Shown: positions 13,692 through 23,727, numbered from the stretch's first letter. The stretch: DNA of 64,000 nt from Silurus meridionalis (GCF_014805685.1 NC_060896.1:18986277-19050276); one strand, 5' to 3'. Made by a program: numbers and translations. The notes: generated by a model from the letters alone, not told the origin.

Positions 13692-13782
13692 GTGAGAGTG
13701 AGAATACTTTTGCTCTCACCTGGTGTTTTACTTAAATGTTTTCCTTTTAAACATTCTGTCCAAACTCCATTTGGAGGTAAAA

Positions 13783-13838
<56 letters not shown>

Positions 13839-15575
13839 ACACACACACACACACACATTCTGGAATAAAAATGGAACTTAGTCAAAATATTATGAATAGA
13901 ATTCCACAAAACTGCTCTCCCACTGAGACACATACACCACTGTGTAACTTTCACTACCTCTTATTCTTTCTCTCTCTTTGAAATCGCTGATTTAGTTTGA
14001 ACGTGCTTCCTGTTGTTTTTCCCCTCTCTGTCCATCTTTCTTCTTTCTGTTCTTCTTTTCTAGTATCTTATTCCTCTTTTGTCCTGCATAAATATAACTT
14101 GAGCTTGATGTGTGTTCTGAAAAACGGACAGCAGTAGGAACGATGATGCAGATGTACGCAGAGGAATCTACTGATTAAGTCCTTATCAGTATTATTACCA
14201 CTTAATACACCTTTGACCTTAATCAAGTGTTGTGACAGAGTTAGCAATGTGTATGTTTATTGCTACATCAATGGTCACCAATGGTCTGACTTTGTGTAGA
14301 AAAGCAGTGTGTGTTAGCATGGTTCACTCTGAAGCTATAAGGTGTTATTCTCAAGCTGTATGGTTAACAGATGTATAATGAATCATTTATATGTCACCAC
14401 AATGTGGATGATGGAAAAAATATTTTCAGTCTATTGCTTAAACCACCATAGCCAGTCGACATAAACACTGACTGTTATGTTCTCAAAAATCCACCCCAAA
14501 ATGATTTATTATTGTTTTAAATATGGATTAAGTCCATATTTATTTATTTTAGTTTCTGAATTTTTAATTATTATATATTTGTATTTATTTTATTTTAACT
14601 GGACTAGACTAGACTTTGGTTTAGTTCCAACCCCAGTTAAATAAAAGTTGGGGTGCTGTGTAAAAGGTAAATAAAACCAGAACGCAATGATTTGCAAATC
14701 AAATAAACCTGTCTTTTTTTTAGAACATTGAATACTTGTAATGTATGTACAATTTAAAGCAAAAAAATGTAATTTAGAATGTAATGGCTGCAACATGTCT
14801 CAAAAATGTTGGGACAGGGCAACAAAGGTTGGAAAGGTAAGTGTTATTGAAAAGAAACAGCAGGAGGAACATTGTAGCTATTTAGGTTAATTGCCAACAG
14901 GTCAGTAACATGATTGGAAATAAAAAGAGTGGGCAACCAACAGTAAAAAAAAAATGTGTCTACAAATAATGTATAAACACACATGAAAAGAAAAATATGA
15001 CAAAGAACACCCAGGACTGTTGAGCATGTAATCCTGCTTTAGACACAAATGAAAAAAACATTCTTCTCCCAAAATTACAGCAACTGGACTCTTTAGTTCC
15101 AAGACACATACAGACTATTGTTAAAAGAAGCACAACCCTGTCCAAGCATTTTTGAGACTTGTTGCGGCCATCAGACTTGTTGACTCTTCTTTTTTCGTTT
15201 TTTTTTTGTTACAGTGAGTGCAGACTGTGAATTTATATATCTAACCAAAATAAACAAAAGTGTTTGATTAAATTAGTAAAGATTGTTAAGATGCAAATGT
15301 TTAGCACACAATAGAAGCAAGAGACAAAGTTATTAATTTTGCAGAGGTACATTATCATCTGCATATTCTGTGGTAAATTAGGGAAAAAAAAAGAAATTCT
15401 ACCTGAGGGTTTTGGCCTGTTTTTTTTATACTGCTTTATGTAATGATCATGAAATGAAAATGAAAGTAGAGCTTTACAATAACATTTCATTCATTTGATT
15501 AAGTTCATGGATAAAAACAGTTTTATTTCAGTTTCACACTTAACATAAGCCAGACTGTTTTGTATTTGTATGCTG

Positions 15576-15619
<44 letters not shown>

Positions 15620-17232
15620 AAACACAGTTCAAATCACAGTCACTCTCTTGCAAAACACCACTTTCACAATCTGGATCAGTGAATGTGTGTCTAAATTCTG
15701 GGAATTAACTTTCCAGAAGGAAACTGTCAAACAAAGCAAACTTTTTCCCCCAACAGCCTTCTCTATTTTCCTCCATGTCTCTTTCGTTTGCTCTGCCTCT
15801 CTCATTTTTCTCTTTCTTTGGATTGCTTTGGTGTTAAATGTTGCTTATTTAAAGAAGCAATAAAAAGCAACTATATAAACAAATTAATCTATTTGGAATA
15901 TAAAATATCTAAATCAATTAACACTGAATAATTGCTAATAATGAATCACTTTGCTAATGCCAAAAAGGTGACATGCTCTGGTTTCACCCACTGAGTACAT
16001 CTACTAATAATTATTCCTGATTATTTTATGTTGTGTTGGGTTTTAGTTGTTCTTAGTATGCTTATGTTTTTGTGTTATTGCTAGAGGGGTGCTAATATTA
16101 CATTTGTTTACAGAAGTTGAGAGATTTTAGGAAGGACATGAAACTGTGAGTGTCAGCTTATATCAATACTCATCCAATAAGGGGGAAAGTGGTAGCTTGG
16201 TGGTTAAGATGTTAGACTTTTGATCTGAGGGTCATTCAAATACCAGGACCACCAAGCTACCACTCCTGGTAAGTTTCTCTGATAAGGACATTTACAAATA
16301 CCATTAATATAATATAAAACCATTACATTTTATTCTTTCAAAACTACTGAAATCTTTTTTGTATATACAGGTGCATCTCAATAAATTAGAATATTATTAA
16401 ATAGTTTATTTATTTTAGCAATTCAATACAAAATGTGAAAATTGTTCATTATATAGATTCATCACACACAGACTGATATATTTCAAGTCAATTTATTATG
16501 TTTTTTTTTTTTATTTTGATGAATTATGGCTTACAGCTAATGAAAAACCCAAAATTCAGGATCCTAAAAGTTCAATATTGGAGACTCAATAACAATATTG
16601 GTGGTGTTACACTCTAATCAGCTGATTAAATCCAAACACCTGCAAAGGTTTCCTGAGCCTTTAAATGGTGTCTTAGTCTGGTTCAGGCTCCACAATCATG
16701 GAGGAAGACTGCTGACTTGACAGTTGTCTAGAAGACGATCACTGACACCCTGCACATGGAGGGTGAGACACAAAAGGTCATCGCTGAAGAAGCTGGATGT
16801 TCACAGAGTGCTGTATCCAAGCACATTAATGGAAAGATAAATAGATGGAAATAATGTGGTCGAAAAAGGTGAAACGAAGCTTATTCAAGTATTTGGGGAG
16901 ATTCACAAAGAGTGGACTGCAGAAAGTTGGAGCCCTTCATGCTTCTCTCTGCTGACCAGCTTTTTGGAGTTGCTGATTTAAACTTCCAACAGGACTTGGC
17001 ACCTTGTTGGCATATTTCTTTATTGGTCTTAAGTAATATTCAAATTTTCTGAAATACTGAATTTTGGGTTTTAATTAGGTAAGCCATAATCATCTAAATG
17101 AAAATAAATAAACACTTGAAGTAAATCAGTCTGTGTGTGATGAATTTATATAATATGAGTTTCACTTTTTGATGTGAAGAAAGATAATAGAAGAAAAATT
17201 TTCACTGTGCTGTAATGTACTGGATGTGAATT

Positions 17233-17291
<59 letters not shown>

Positions 17292-19132
17292 CATTAATTT
17301 ATCATAGTTAGAGTTGAATGGATAGTGGGGACATTATCTACAGCATAAACTATTTACTGCTTAAATAAAAAATATTATAATTATTAAAAAGAAACCTATG
17401 TATTAGTTAGGGGATTTTGACTAACGATTATTTTAATAATCGATTAATTGGATGATTAATATTATTATTATTATTATTATTTTGTTAATCTTACAAAAAC
17501 ATTTTATTATTTAACTATATAAAACCCTAATTCAGGGTATTTATGTATAAAAATGTACTTAAAAAAAATGCAAAAGCCACATATTGAGATATATTAACAT
17601 TTTCAAGCTTATAGTAGCTTCTTGTTGAGGAGTGCATAAGGGATCTTTCCTTTGAACAAATTCACTCATTCTGGGGTGTTTCTTTTGTAAAATTTAAGTA
17701 TGCAGGGTGAAGCAATTTGTGTAAATTAACATTTGTATAGTTTTTAATGATAATTGCAGATAGCAAGTGGACAACCATGCTTAAAAAATTGTGTTTTGAC
17801 AATATTTGTTAAAAAAATACATAGACGTTTTGTTTGGTTGTGAAGATATAAGCATCTAGAATATATAATGAATTTAATTTGTATAATAATTACATTATAT
17901 ATGCATAAATTAAATATCCAAACATTGAAAACAAGCATTTGAAGGTAGTACTGAAGCAGTTTAATCATGTATAAAAAGAGAATGAAACTGAGAAACTCAG
18001 CAAGTTAACAGGCTTGATTAAACAAAAAAGGAAATCGTATGCATTGGTGTACAATTGCATAAGCATTTGCTGAAAACCACATCAGTGACAAAAAATTTTA
18101 ATTGTTTACTGCTGCTGTTATTTGCTGCTTTTAGATTTAGTGTTTGTTCGCACCGTTTTAATTGAATCCATCACTGTGTCACGAGCGAGCTGATTGTGCA
18201 AACTGATGCTCGTGAGTCACAACAGAACAGATCCAGTATGACTGTTTCAAAGTTACAAACATACAGTTTACACAATAGCACTTCATTAAACTACACAATT
18301 TTCACATGATGAGGATTATACAGTTTTTCTTATTGTGCTGACGTTTCATCCGTGACACCAGTGTGTTTTCTTTTCATGTGCTCGTGCATGACTGTGGTAT
18401 TTTCATAAGACACAAGCTTAGCTTTGCAATAACTTGCAGGTTACAGTCTTTTTTATTGCGTTTAATATAAAATGTTCTCATAACTTGGGCCGCACACTTT
18501 TTCCTGCTGCCGGTTGACCCTGTACTCGCTGCCATTTTGCAAGTGGCTGTGTTATCTTGCCATCTAAAATGTCTAGCCCGAAGAGGGTGCTGTATAATGA
18601 CAGTAATGCTATGTTAGATCCTGAGATTATTAGTAAAACTGCCTAAATGCCTAATTTTATTTGGAAAACCTTACTTTTGAAAAATGTCTGCATATAACCA
18701 AGAATGTTTGGCTGCATTTAAACGTTTAACTTTTCCTAATGGCTTTTGGTTTTCCATATGGGTACTGTTTTCTTTTTTAAAGAAAAAATCTGGAGAAGTA
18801 ATATCAATGGAGGCTAAATAATGTTCACAAAATAATTTCATACCAAATGGGTTTGTGACTAAAAAAAGTTTAAGAACCACTGCATTATACAGAGTTTCAG
18901 CTCTCATAAGCTTTTTGAATAGATAATTTACAGAAAGCTATGCATTAGCAAGTGTTGTTCATTATTGCAGTTAACTTAGGTCCATTATCCCAGTAAGCTG
19001 CAAGAAGCATTTTTGCAATGAAATGTCCTTTTCGAACACAGCTTTTGATATTTGCACATATTTGCATTTGCATTTTAATCTTGTTAGTTATTGACAGTTG
19101 TTGATGAATTTGAAAAATGCTTAATTATTTTA

Positions 19133-19176
<44 letters not shown>

Positions 19177-19717
19177 GCTCTCTCTCTCTCTTGATCTCTT
19201 TCATGCTTTCTCTATCCTTGCTATATTGTATTTCTCAGCATTTCCAGAACATGTTGAAGTCAAAGCTGAATGTTCTGACACTGCGCAAAGACTCGTTACC
19301 GAGTGTCATCTTCCATGAACCGGAGGCCATCGAGCTCTGCTCCACAACACACACCACTAAACAACGCACACACACTGGCTACAAGGTATGACAGATACAA
19401 ATTATAAACATATTATATATATGGTGCACAGTAGTAAGATTGTTTAATAGTTTTCTGGTGTAGTGGTAAAGCATATGGTGGCAAGTGTATAAATAAAGTA
19501 AGAATAAATTGAAACTCATCTGAAATATTGACAAGAAAACTTTAAACTACGGCTATAAACATTTTAAAGGATAATGGGGGAAAAAAAAGGTTCTTGATGT
19601 ATCACTGATTTTAGGACACCTGTGTCATTCATCTGTCTAACAAGGAAATCTGGAAAAGCATGTTTGTCTCCTGCTGAGACACTGTCTATGTCAACACTGC
19701 AAATCAGCCTGTCAGAA

Positions 19718-19772
<55 letters not shown>

Positions 19773-19834
19773 TGGAGATACACTCATGGGTGATTCAGGT
19801 ATACAATATTGGACCCAGTAGTAGGAGAGAGCAG

Positions 19835-19870
<36 letters not shown>

Positions 19871-22800
19871 GGACTGCCTTTTTTGTTCCAACATTCCAGG
19901 AAGAGAAAACTCATCTGTCTCACTGTAACAAATCATCTTCAGAGAACAGATATTGCTGCCATTTCCTTTCGCAGCTCACAGCAGGTCTACAAGACAGACA
20001 GACAGACAGACAGTCTAACCTTACAATAGGCCATATTTACATGAAGAAAACTGTGCATCTTGGCTTGGAGGCTCAGAGTTTTCATATGTAACCTAAAGAC
20101 GTTCCCTTCCAGGAACTCGAGCTGCGTCACAAGGCTTTGGGAACGAGTGTCCAATCATGCCACACTGACCAGTCCTTGCCTAGTGTGTGAGAGCACATCC
20201 AAAATGCAGGACAGAGGAGCCAGGAGTGGCTCTAAGATTGAGGTCATAGAACCTGATCAGGTCAGCGGGGTGGACCAGCCCACAGCGTTGCAAATGTCCT
20301 GGATTCCAGCAGGACTCCAGCGGACCAGGCCGTAGAGGCCGCCACACTCCGAGTCGAGTGAGCCTTGACCCCAAAAGGTGCAGGTGACCAGGGGATTTAT
20401 ATGAAGATATAATAGCATCTACAATCCACTTACTGAGAGTCTGCTTGTTGGCAGAAACCCTTTCCTCTAGGGGCCATAGCAGATAAACAGCTGCTCCGAC
20501 TTCCTCAACGGACTTGTCCTGTGGATGCACTGGACACAGTCGGGGCACAATAAGCCGCGATAGCGGACATGTAACCCTGTGGCAAACTCTTCCTGCAGGA
20601 ACTCCAGCACTGAACCAACCGGGCAGTTAACTGGGTTAAATTGGTGGTGCTCAGGCCACGCAGAGAACAAGCGGCATTTAGAGGCATACAACCTCGTAGA
20701 GGGAGCTCTGGATTGGAGAATGGTTACTGATGACCTCAGTAGAGAGACCAGCTGCTAAGAACTGTGCCCCCTCAGGGGCCACAGCCTCCATAACTCTGGG
20801 TGGCAGTGAACCAGAGTACCCCCCGCCTGGGAGAGGAGATCCCTCCTGGGAGGAATTTTCCAAAGAGGTTCCTCAAGAAGGGACACCAGGTCCGTGATCC
20901 ATGGTCTGCCCGGCCATAGAGGTACCGCTAGGAAGAGATGGACTCCTTCCCATTGATCTCTCTCCAGAACTCCCGGGAGCAGCGCAATAGGGGGAAAGGC
21001 GTACAGGCATAGACTTGGCTATTTCTGTATCATGGTGTCCAGCCCTAAGGGGGCTGGGTGAGTGAGGGAGAACCAGAGGGGACAGTGCGATGTCTCTCGA
21101 GTCGCAAACAGACCCACCTGTGCTGTGTAAAACCTCTGCCATATCTGCTCCACCACTTAGGGGTGGAGCTTCCATTCCCCGGGAATCGGCCCATGCCTCG
21201 AAAGGGCATCTGCTCTCTGATTTAAGTATCCCAAGATGTAGACAGCCCTCAATGAGAGCTGTTTACCCTGGGACCACAGGAGGATCTGCCATGCCAGCAT
21301 GTATAGAGGGCAAATTCTGAGAGCAAATTCTGAGACTCCCTGGTGATTAATGTAAGAGACCACCGATGTGTTGTCCGTACGGACCAGCACATGTCAATCC
21401 CTCAGGTCTGAGAGGAAGTGTTTCAGATCCAGGAAACACAGCCAGCATCTCCAGGCAGTTTATGTGGCAAGTGAGATGAAGCCTGTTCCACCGACCTTGG
21501 GCAGAGCGGCCACTCATGACCGCTCCCCACCCACGATGACAAGGAGCTCCCAGGACGGGGCCTTGAGACAGAAACACAGATTCTTTTCACATATCAAAGG
21601 CTCGAAGGGCTCGCCAGGAGACCTTGTTAGTGCGGAGTGGATTGCCCTTTCGGGAGAACCCTCTGTCTCTGAGGCACCACTAGAGAGGTCTAATGTGCAG
21701 GAGGCCAAGTGGGATCAAACTGGCAGTACTGCTGGCATGGCTGCTGCCATGAGTTCCAGCAGCCTCTGGAACTGCTTCAGAGTGAGTGATTGACCTTCTC
21801 TCACTCTCTTGACTGTCGTGAGGATAGCTTCAAACCGAGTGGGAGACAGCTGTGCTCGGATAACGGTCAAGTCCCACACCACGCCTCAGAAGGTGGTTCT
21901 CTGTACCGGAGAAAGCACACTCTTCTTGGAGTTTAGTCTTAACCCCAGCTCCTTCATAAAGGCAAGAACGACATCTCGATGTTGGACACAAACTGAATTG
22001 AGTAGCCCTTCTCTTGGGAGCGACGAGGGAGATACTGCTGAAATGCCGCAGACTGCTTCATGGCCTCCTGGAACTGGAGGGGCTATTGGAGCGTCCAGCA
22101 GAGAAGCCCTGTTCCTATAGGGAATATCCCACAGGGTCAGCCACATATGCCATTCTGTGGCTACTAAGGTCAGCAGCGCCACATTGCCCAAGCCTTGCCC
22201 ACTAAAACCGAAGTGGCTCGCAACTGTTTAGTGGGCCTTAAGGGATGATGCTACACCTTAGGAAAGATAGCCAGCTTGCGTCTCTTCCACCCGTGGCACC
22301 GTCCTTTAGCCACAATTGTTTTATACCCACCACGTTCACGTAAGCATATTCTGGAGAAGTGGAAGAGGATCTCAGCAACAACCTGTGCAGCTCTGGTGAA
22401 TTCCATGACCAGAAGAATTAAGGCAGTGCAAGATAACAATGGTGCTCACACTAAATAATGACACTTTGGACACAGTTTTGACATGTTCACTTAGGGTGTA
22501 CTCACATTTGTTACCAGTTATTTTGACAATAATGGCTGTTTGTTAAGTAATTTTTAGAGGACAAGAAATCTATACTGCTATACAAGCTACACATTGACAT
22601 GATGATTTTGTGTGGACCGTGTAGAAGTTTTTTGCGGAATTCTTCTTCTCTGTTATTTGTCAGTTAGTGGCATTAATATATAATTTATTAAAAGCTAATA
22701 AAATAAGAAAAAAGGCTAATAAGATAAGCTAATAAAATATTATAAAAATTTGAACAATACCTAATTCATGATTCATGAATCTATGATTATGAATCATTCT

Positions 22801-23642
22801 GTAGTGCACTCATTATATCTCGCAGGCATGGATATTTGAAAACTGGGCATTGTTTATATAGTGAATAGAGTTTGTAATTTGAGACATTCTATAAATGGTG
22901 TAGTAATGGTGTTTTCTTTACTTTTAGGAGACTTGTTAGTAGTTGGAAATACATCTTCACTTACAAATACTGCAAGTGTAGAACTGACCAGTTGAGATTT
23001 AAAATTTGTAATTACAGACGGTGGTACACACACATTCACATTTGCTAATACTGATGCAAATGCACCATGAAAATTTGCTCCCTGGGATGTGTGTCTGTGT
23101 TTTAGGGGGCGGGTTTGTGTCTCTATGAGAAACACACAAGTGAACTGTACTTAGCTCTCGCTTTTTGTCTCTTTTAGGTGACCTATCTAGGGAAAGTGAC
23201 AATCCCAGGCTCCAAGTTCCTCTCAGGCTGCACTGAGTCTGCTGTGGTGGCATTATGGGATACAAAGCGCTCATCAACCACCATGGATGCCTTGCTGGAG
23301 ATCCGGCCTTTCCAGGTGCGTCTGCATCACCTTAATGGGCGGGGTGAGGCGCCAGACTCATTGGAGACATTCCAGGTGGCACGAATCGCATACTGCACAG
23401 CGGATCATGAGGTGAGCCCAAAGGTGTTCGCATTCATCTACCGGCAGATTAATGAGGACCTGACGTTTCAAATGGACTGCCACGCTGTGGAGTGTGAGAA
23501 CAAGCGCGCTGCTAAGATGCTCGCCCATGCCATGATGGATTCCTTCACCAAGACCTTCCATTCCATGCGGACCGATGGGCGCATCCACCAGTCGGGGTGT
23601 GAGGTTCCTGAAGACTCTAATGCAAATCCTGATGATGGCTGA
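3384..23642 (+). CDS. pid1: PID1, phosphotyrosine-interaction-domain adaptor (three coding exons)
   Basis: Joining 3384-3413, 19239-19385 and 23178-23642 gives an uninterrupted 213-residue protein starting [19 protein letters not shown]. That start, the [12 protein letters not shown] segment and the long PTB/PID domain identify vertebrate PID1 (NYGGF4). The PTB fold runs from VTYLGK at residue 60 through [10 protein letters not shown] (about 127-136) to a C-terminal helix around 167-189 ([20 protein letters not shown]). The length is close to the roughly 217-residue mammalian form that has the same start, with the difference in the loop after ALW. Mammalian PID1 is a cytoplasmic adaptor that binds the LRP1 tail and dampens insulin/IGF signalling, and that role is inferred here by homology. 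Both introns are phase 0 with canonical GT-AG ends. Codons are intact, with no sign of decay. Which teleost paralogue this is, if the gene is duplicated, cannot be decided here. Confidence 0.93.
4640..4678. repeat. AGCT-repeat hairpin
   Basis: Arms 4640-4655 and 4663-4678 are perfect 16-base inverted complements made of AGCTAGCT units, with a 7-base loop. The location is PID1 intron 1. It probably arose from simple-sequence expansion. Confidence 0.8.
4880..5470 (+). mobile_element. Deleted Tc1/mariner element (ATAGTGTA-terminus family)
   Basis: Homologous blocks of a common fish Tc1-like element are present. The left end reads CACACCTGTATGTGGTTCC. The C-terminal transposase stretch at 5080-5270 corresponds to GVEELEWPA and then to LVESLPRRVEVIITAKG-like codons. 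The right terminus, GGGACATAGTGTA, is near 5455. The DDE core is missing, so this is an internally deleted, non-autonomous relic in PID1 intron 1. Related fragments lie at 11797 and 35815. Confidence 0.7.
6338..6374. repeat. (AC)n microsatellite
   Basis: About 18 AC units in PID1 intron 1. It is the complement of the GT tract 139 bases downstream. Confidence 0.95.
6513..6562. repeat. (GT)n microsatellite
   Basis: A perfect run of 25 GT units in PID1 intron 1. Being complementary to the upstream AC tract, it could pair with it in the pre-mRNA. Confidence 0.95.
6697..6736. repeat. (GA)n microsatellite
   Basis: About 20 GA units followed by ATATCTC in PID1 intron 1. Confidence 0.95.
7522..7546. 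repeat. (GT)n microsatellite
   Basis: A short GT run flanked by G-rich sequence in PID1 intron 1. Confidence 0.9.
7696..7973. promoter_or_regulatory. Candidate intronic enhancer: X-box-like and AP-1 motifs
   Basis: Three RFX X-box-like sites occur within 225 bases: GTTACCTTGACAAC (7696-7709), GTTGCCATGGTGGTAAT (7732-7748) and the palindromic GTTGCTACAGCAAC (7905-7918). Two AP-1 consensus sites, TGACTCA (7887-7893) and TGAGTCA (7967-7973), flank the last one. The segment is more GC-balanced than its surroundings and carries no transposon signature. An enhancer role is inference from motif clustering. Confidence 0.35.
8130..8700. repeat. Degenerate minisatellite (GGCTTTAGGACTGTAGAGCTT-like)
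   Basis: Degenerate copies of a roughly 20-25 bp unit run through this stretch. Repeated words include GGCTTTAGGACTGTAGAGC, TTTAGGACTGT, TTTTAAGG and GGGCTT. Copies are too diverged for an exact count. The array lies in PID1 intron 1 just after the X-box/AP-1 cluster. Confidence 0.65.
8870..9480. repeat. Degenerate GATGCAAT/GCGATTC-rich repeat, possible DNA-transposon relic
   Basis: Words such as GATGCAAT, GCGATTC, ATGCGATTCAGTGC and, at 9395-9445, AAATCGACT and GATGCACTGTGCGATTCGG recur. Similar GATTCGATGCA-type terminal sequence occurs in fish hAT derivatives. The middle, 9030-9390, shows no recognisable coding sequence. Family assignment is uncertain. Confidence 0.35.
9481..10735. other. 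Intron 1 sequence without recognised feature
   Basis: AT-rich intronic DNA. Short open frames lack any recognisable domain. No transposon terminus was identified. Confidence 0.45.
10736..10818. repeat. (TA)n microsatellite
   Basis: About 41 uninterrupted TA units, self-complementary. A second TA tract of 74 bp lies 160 bp downstream. Confidence 0.95.
10978..11051. repeat. (TA)n microsatellite
   Basis: About 37 TA units in PID1 intron 1, the second of a closely spaced pair. Confidence 0.95.
11797..11900 (+). mobile_element. Tc1/mariner 3' fragment (ATAGTGTA-terminus family)
   Basis: The run AAAATCTAGCGAAGAGCC TTCCC and following AAAAGTGGAC is the C-terminal transposase region (NLVESLPRRV-like) of the same family found at 4880-5470. 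Only about 100 bp is recognisable. Confidence 0.5.
11950..13405 (-). mobile_element. Degenerate Tc1/mariner element (GTGTACTCA family)
   Basis: Read on the minus strand this has a DD34E-type transposase layout: [19 protein letters not shown], then [11 protein letters not shown], then WPSMSPEFN, then a C-terminal stretch matching the copy at 22341. Terminal segments GAGTACACTCTAAG (left, about 12100) and GGTGTACCCACTGTTGTTGCC (right, about 13300) are inverted, and ACCCCTCACATTT near 11973 is the outer left end. Several stop codons and a shift break the frame. The conserved second aspartate (QxDNDPKH-type) reads N, so the enzyme would be dead. It lies in PID1 intron 1 and is antisense to the gene. 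Confidence 0.8.
13631..13857. repeat. Two (CA)n microsatellites
   Basis: CA runs at 13631-13688 and 13786-13857 are separated by about 100 bp that contains ACACGTGTGAGAGTGAGAAT. They account for the His-Thr and Cys-Val runs in apparent frames. Confidence 0.95.
13860..14620. other. Intron 1 sequence without recognised feature
   Basis: Pyrimidine-rich at first (13960-14065), then AT-rich. I see no exon, RNA gene or element end. Confidence 0.4.
14625..15175 (+). mobile_element. Internally deleted Tc1/mariner element (ACAACCCC family)
   Basis: The left part shares GCAATGATTTGCAAATC, GTTGGGACAGGGCAACAAAGG and GGTTAATTGCCAACAGGTCA with the copy at 56411. The right part (14990-15150) carries the C-terminal transposase region of this family (GACTGTTGAGCA, CTCCCAAAATTACAGCAACT, GACTATTGTTAAAAGAAG). 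Most of the transposase is deleted, giving a non-autonomous relic in PID1 intron 1. Confidence 0.75.
15577..15616. repeat. (AC)n microsatellite
   Basis: About 20 AC units in PID1 intron 1. Confidence 0.95.
16186..16275 (+). repeat. tRNA-derived SINE-like remnant
   Basis: GTGGTAGCTTGGTGGTTAAG resembles a Pol III A box and its surroundings. It is followed about 40 bp later by GGTCATTCAAATACC, a decayed B-box-like sequence. The GACCACCAAGCTACCA that follows is complementary to the start, as in a degraded tRNA-like fold. This type of head is frequent in fish SINEs. It is not a functional tRNA. Confidence 0.45.
16369..17175 (+). mobile_element. Tc1-like element with long inverted ends (CAGGTGCATCTCAATAAATT family)
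   Basis: The left end, ACAGGTGCATCTCAATAAAT at 16369, is a common fish element terminus. Left arm 16440-16560 and right arm 17040-17175 are imperfect inverted repeats. For example, GATGAATTATGGCTTACAGC pairs with the AAGCCATAATCATC region, and CACACACAGACTGAT pairs with ATCAGTCTGTGTGTG. Between them 16740-16870 encodes an N-terminal helix-turn-helix: [20 protein letters not shown] followed by VSKHING. The catalytic part is missing and the outer right terminus is eroded. Confidence 0.75.
17231..17291. repeat. (TTTC)n microsatellite
   Basis: About 15 TTTC units, polypyrimidine on the + strand, just right of the Tc1-like element. Confidence 0.95.
17404..18560 (+). mobile_element. Non-autonomous hAT-like element, copy 1
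   Basis: GACTAACGATTATTTTAATAATCGATTAAT at the left matches the TIR style of fish hAT elements. The body from 17680 to 18560 is clearly homologous to 57555-58270: shared blocks include GTTTGTTCGCACC, CACGAGCGAGCTGATTGTGC and CACAGTTTACACAATAGC. No transposase frame is present. The right terminus seen in copy 2 is missing here. The element lies in PID1 intron 1. Confidence 0.65.
18561..19132. other. Intron 1 sequence without recognised feature
   Basis: AT-rich DNA between the hAT copy and exon 2. A short minus-strand frame at 18671-18907 has no recognisable domain. Confidence 0.4.
19133..19191. repeat. (CT)n microsatellite near PID1 exon 2 acceptor
   Basis: About 29 near-perfect CT units end 47 bases before the exon 2 acceptor. 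The repeat extends the polypyrimidine character of the intron end, so its length could affect splicing factor binding. Confidence 0.95.
19239..19385 (+). CDS. pid1: PID1 coding exon 2
   Basis: Forty-nine codons between acceptor TTTCTCAG and donor GTATGA encode [20 protein letters not shown], then the conserved [14 protein letters not shown] block, and end in TGYK. The exon provides the segment before the PTB fold. A CT microsatellite lies 47-105 bases upstream of the acceptor, and CA/GT repeats begin about 330 bases downstream. Confidence 0.93.
19719..19868. repeat. (CA)n and (GT)n microsatellite pair
   Basis: A CA run (19719-19770) and a GT run (19836-19868) are complementary and 65 bp apart, in intron 2 about 330-480 bp after exon 2. 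They could form a hairpin in the pre-mRNA. Confidence 0.9.
20090..22340 (-). mobile_element. Degenerate DIRS-like (tyrosine-recombinase) retrotransposon
   Basis: Minus-strand fragments are colinear with fish DIRS elements. They are an RT/connection part at 22191-21886 ([20 protein letters not shown]), an RNase H part at 21577-21157 ([50 protein letters not shown]), a linker at 21175-20873, and a recombinase N-terminal part at 20691-20505 ([17 protein letters not shown]). The outer end near 20098 carries ACGTTCCCTTCCAGGAACTC and GAGCTGCGTCA, a terminal-repeat motif of these elements. Frames are broken repeatedly and the catalytic recombinase part is not readable. It lies antisense in PID1 intron 2, with a Tc1 piece fused at the 5' side. 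Confidence 0.85.
22341..22610 (+). mobile_element. Tc1/mariner 3' fragment (GTGTACTCA family)
   Basis: It encodes the transposase C-terminus [20 protein letters not shown], followed by an [18 protein letters not shown] end. The terminal region GGGTGTACTCACATTTGTTACC then follows. This matches the inverted sequence of the element at 11950-13405. It is truncated at the junction with the DIRS-like element. Confidence 0.75.
22611..23177. other. Intron 2 3' part without recognised element
   Basis: AT-rich sequence that ends in the polypyrimidine tract and CTTTTAG acceptor of PID1 exon 3. Nothing else is recognised. Confidence 0.5.
23178..23642 (+). CDS. pid1: PID1 coding exon 3 (PTB/PID domain) and stop
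   Basis: This exon has 154 codons plus TGA after acceptor CTTTTAG. It encodes essentially the whole PTB domain: VTYLGK first strand, [55 protein letters not shown], then the helix ending KTFHSM. An acidic tail follows and ends PDDG, the same ending as mammalian PID1. GC content and CpG use are visibly higher than in the flanks, as expected for a coding exon. It lies 0.6 kb downstream of transposon DNA in intron 2. Confidence 0.95.
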   Translation: MTYLGKVTIPGSKFLSGCTESAVVALWDTKRSSTTMDALLEIRPFQVRLHHLNGRGEAPDSLETFQVARIAYCTADHEVSPKVFAFIYRQINEDLTFQMDCHAVECENKRAAKMLAHAMMDSFTKTFHSMRTDGRIHQSGCEVPEDSNANPDDG

Positions 23643-23711
23643 GGCCAGGGCTCGAAGGGGTGGGACCTATAGGGTGAATGTGTGATCCCATCTCTTTTCC
23701 TGTGTTGGGAT

Positions 23712-23727
23712 AATAAAGAAAAATAAA
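23712..23727 (+). terminator. Candidate PID1 polyadenylation signals
   Basis: Two AATAAA hexamers at 23712-23717 and 23722-23727 lie about 70-80 bases after the PID1 stop codon. They would give a very short 3' UTR. PID1 transcripts in other vertebrates have longer 3' ends, so distal sites may also be used. Confidence 0.5.

Noticed and set aside
13517..13954. 145-codon frame rich in Cys-Val
   Set aside because: Encoded by two CA/GT microsatellites.
16186..16275. Functional tRNA gene
   Set aside because: A-box-like sequence is present but the B box and acceptor stem are decayed. It fits a SINE relic.
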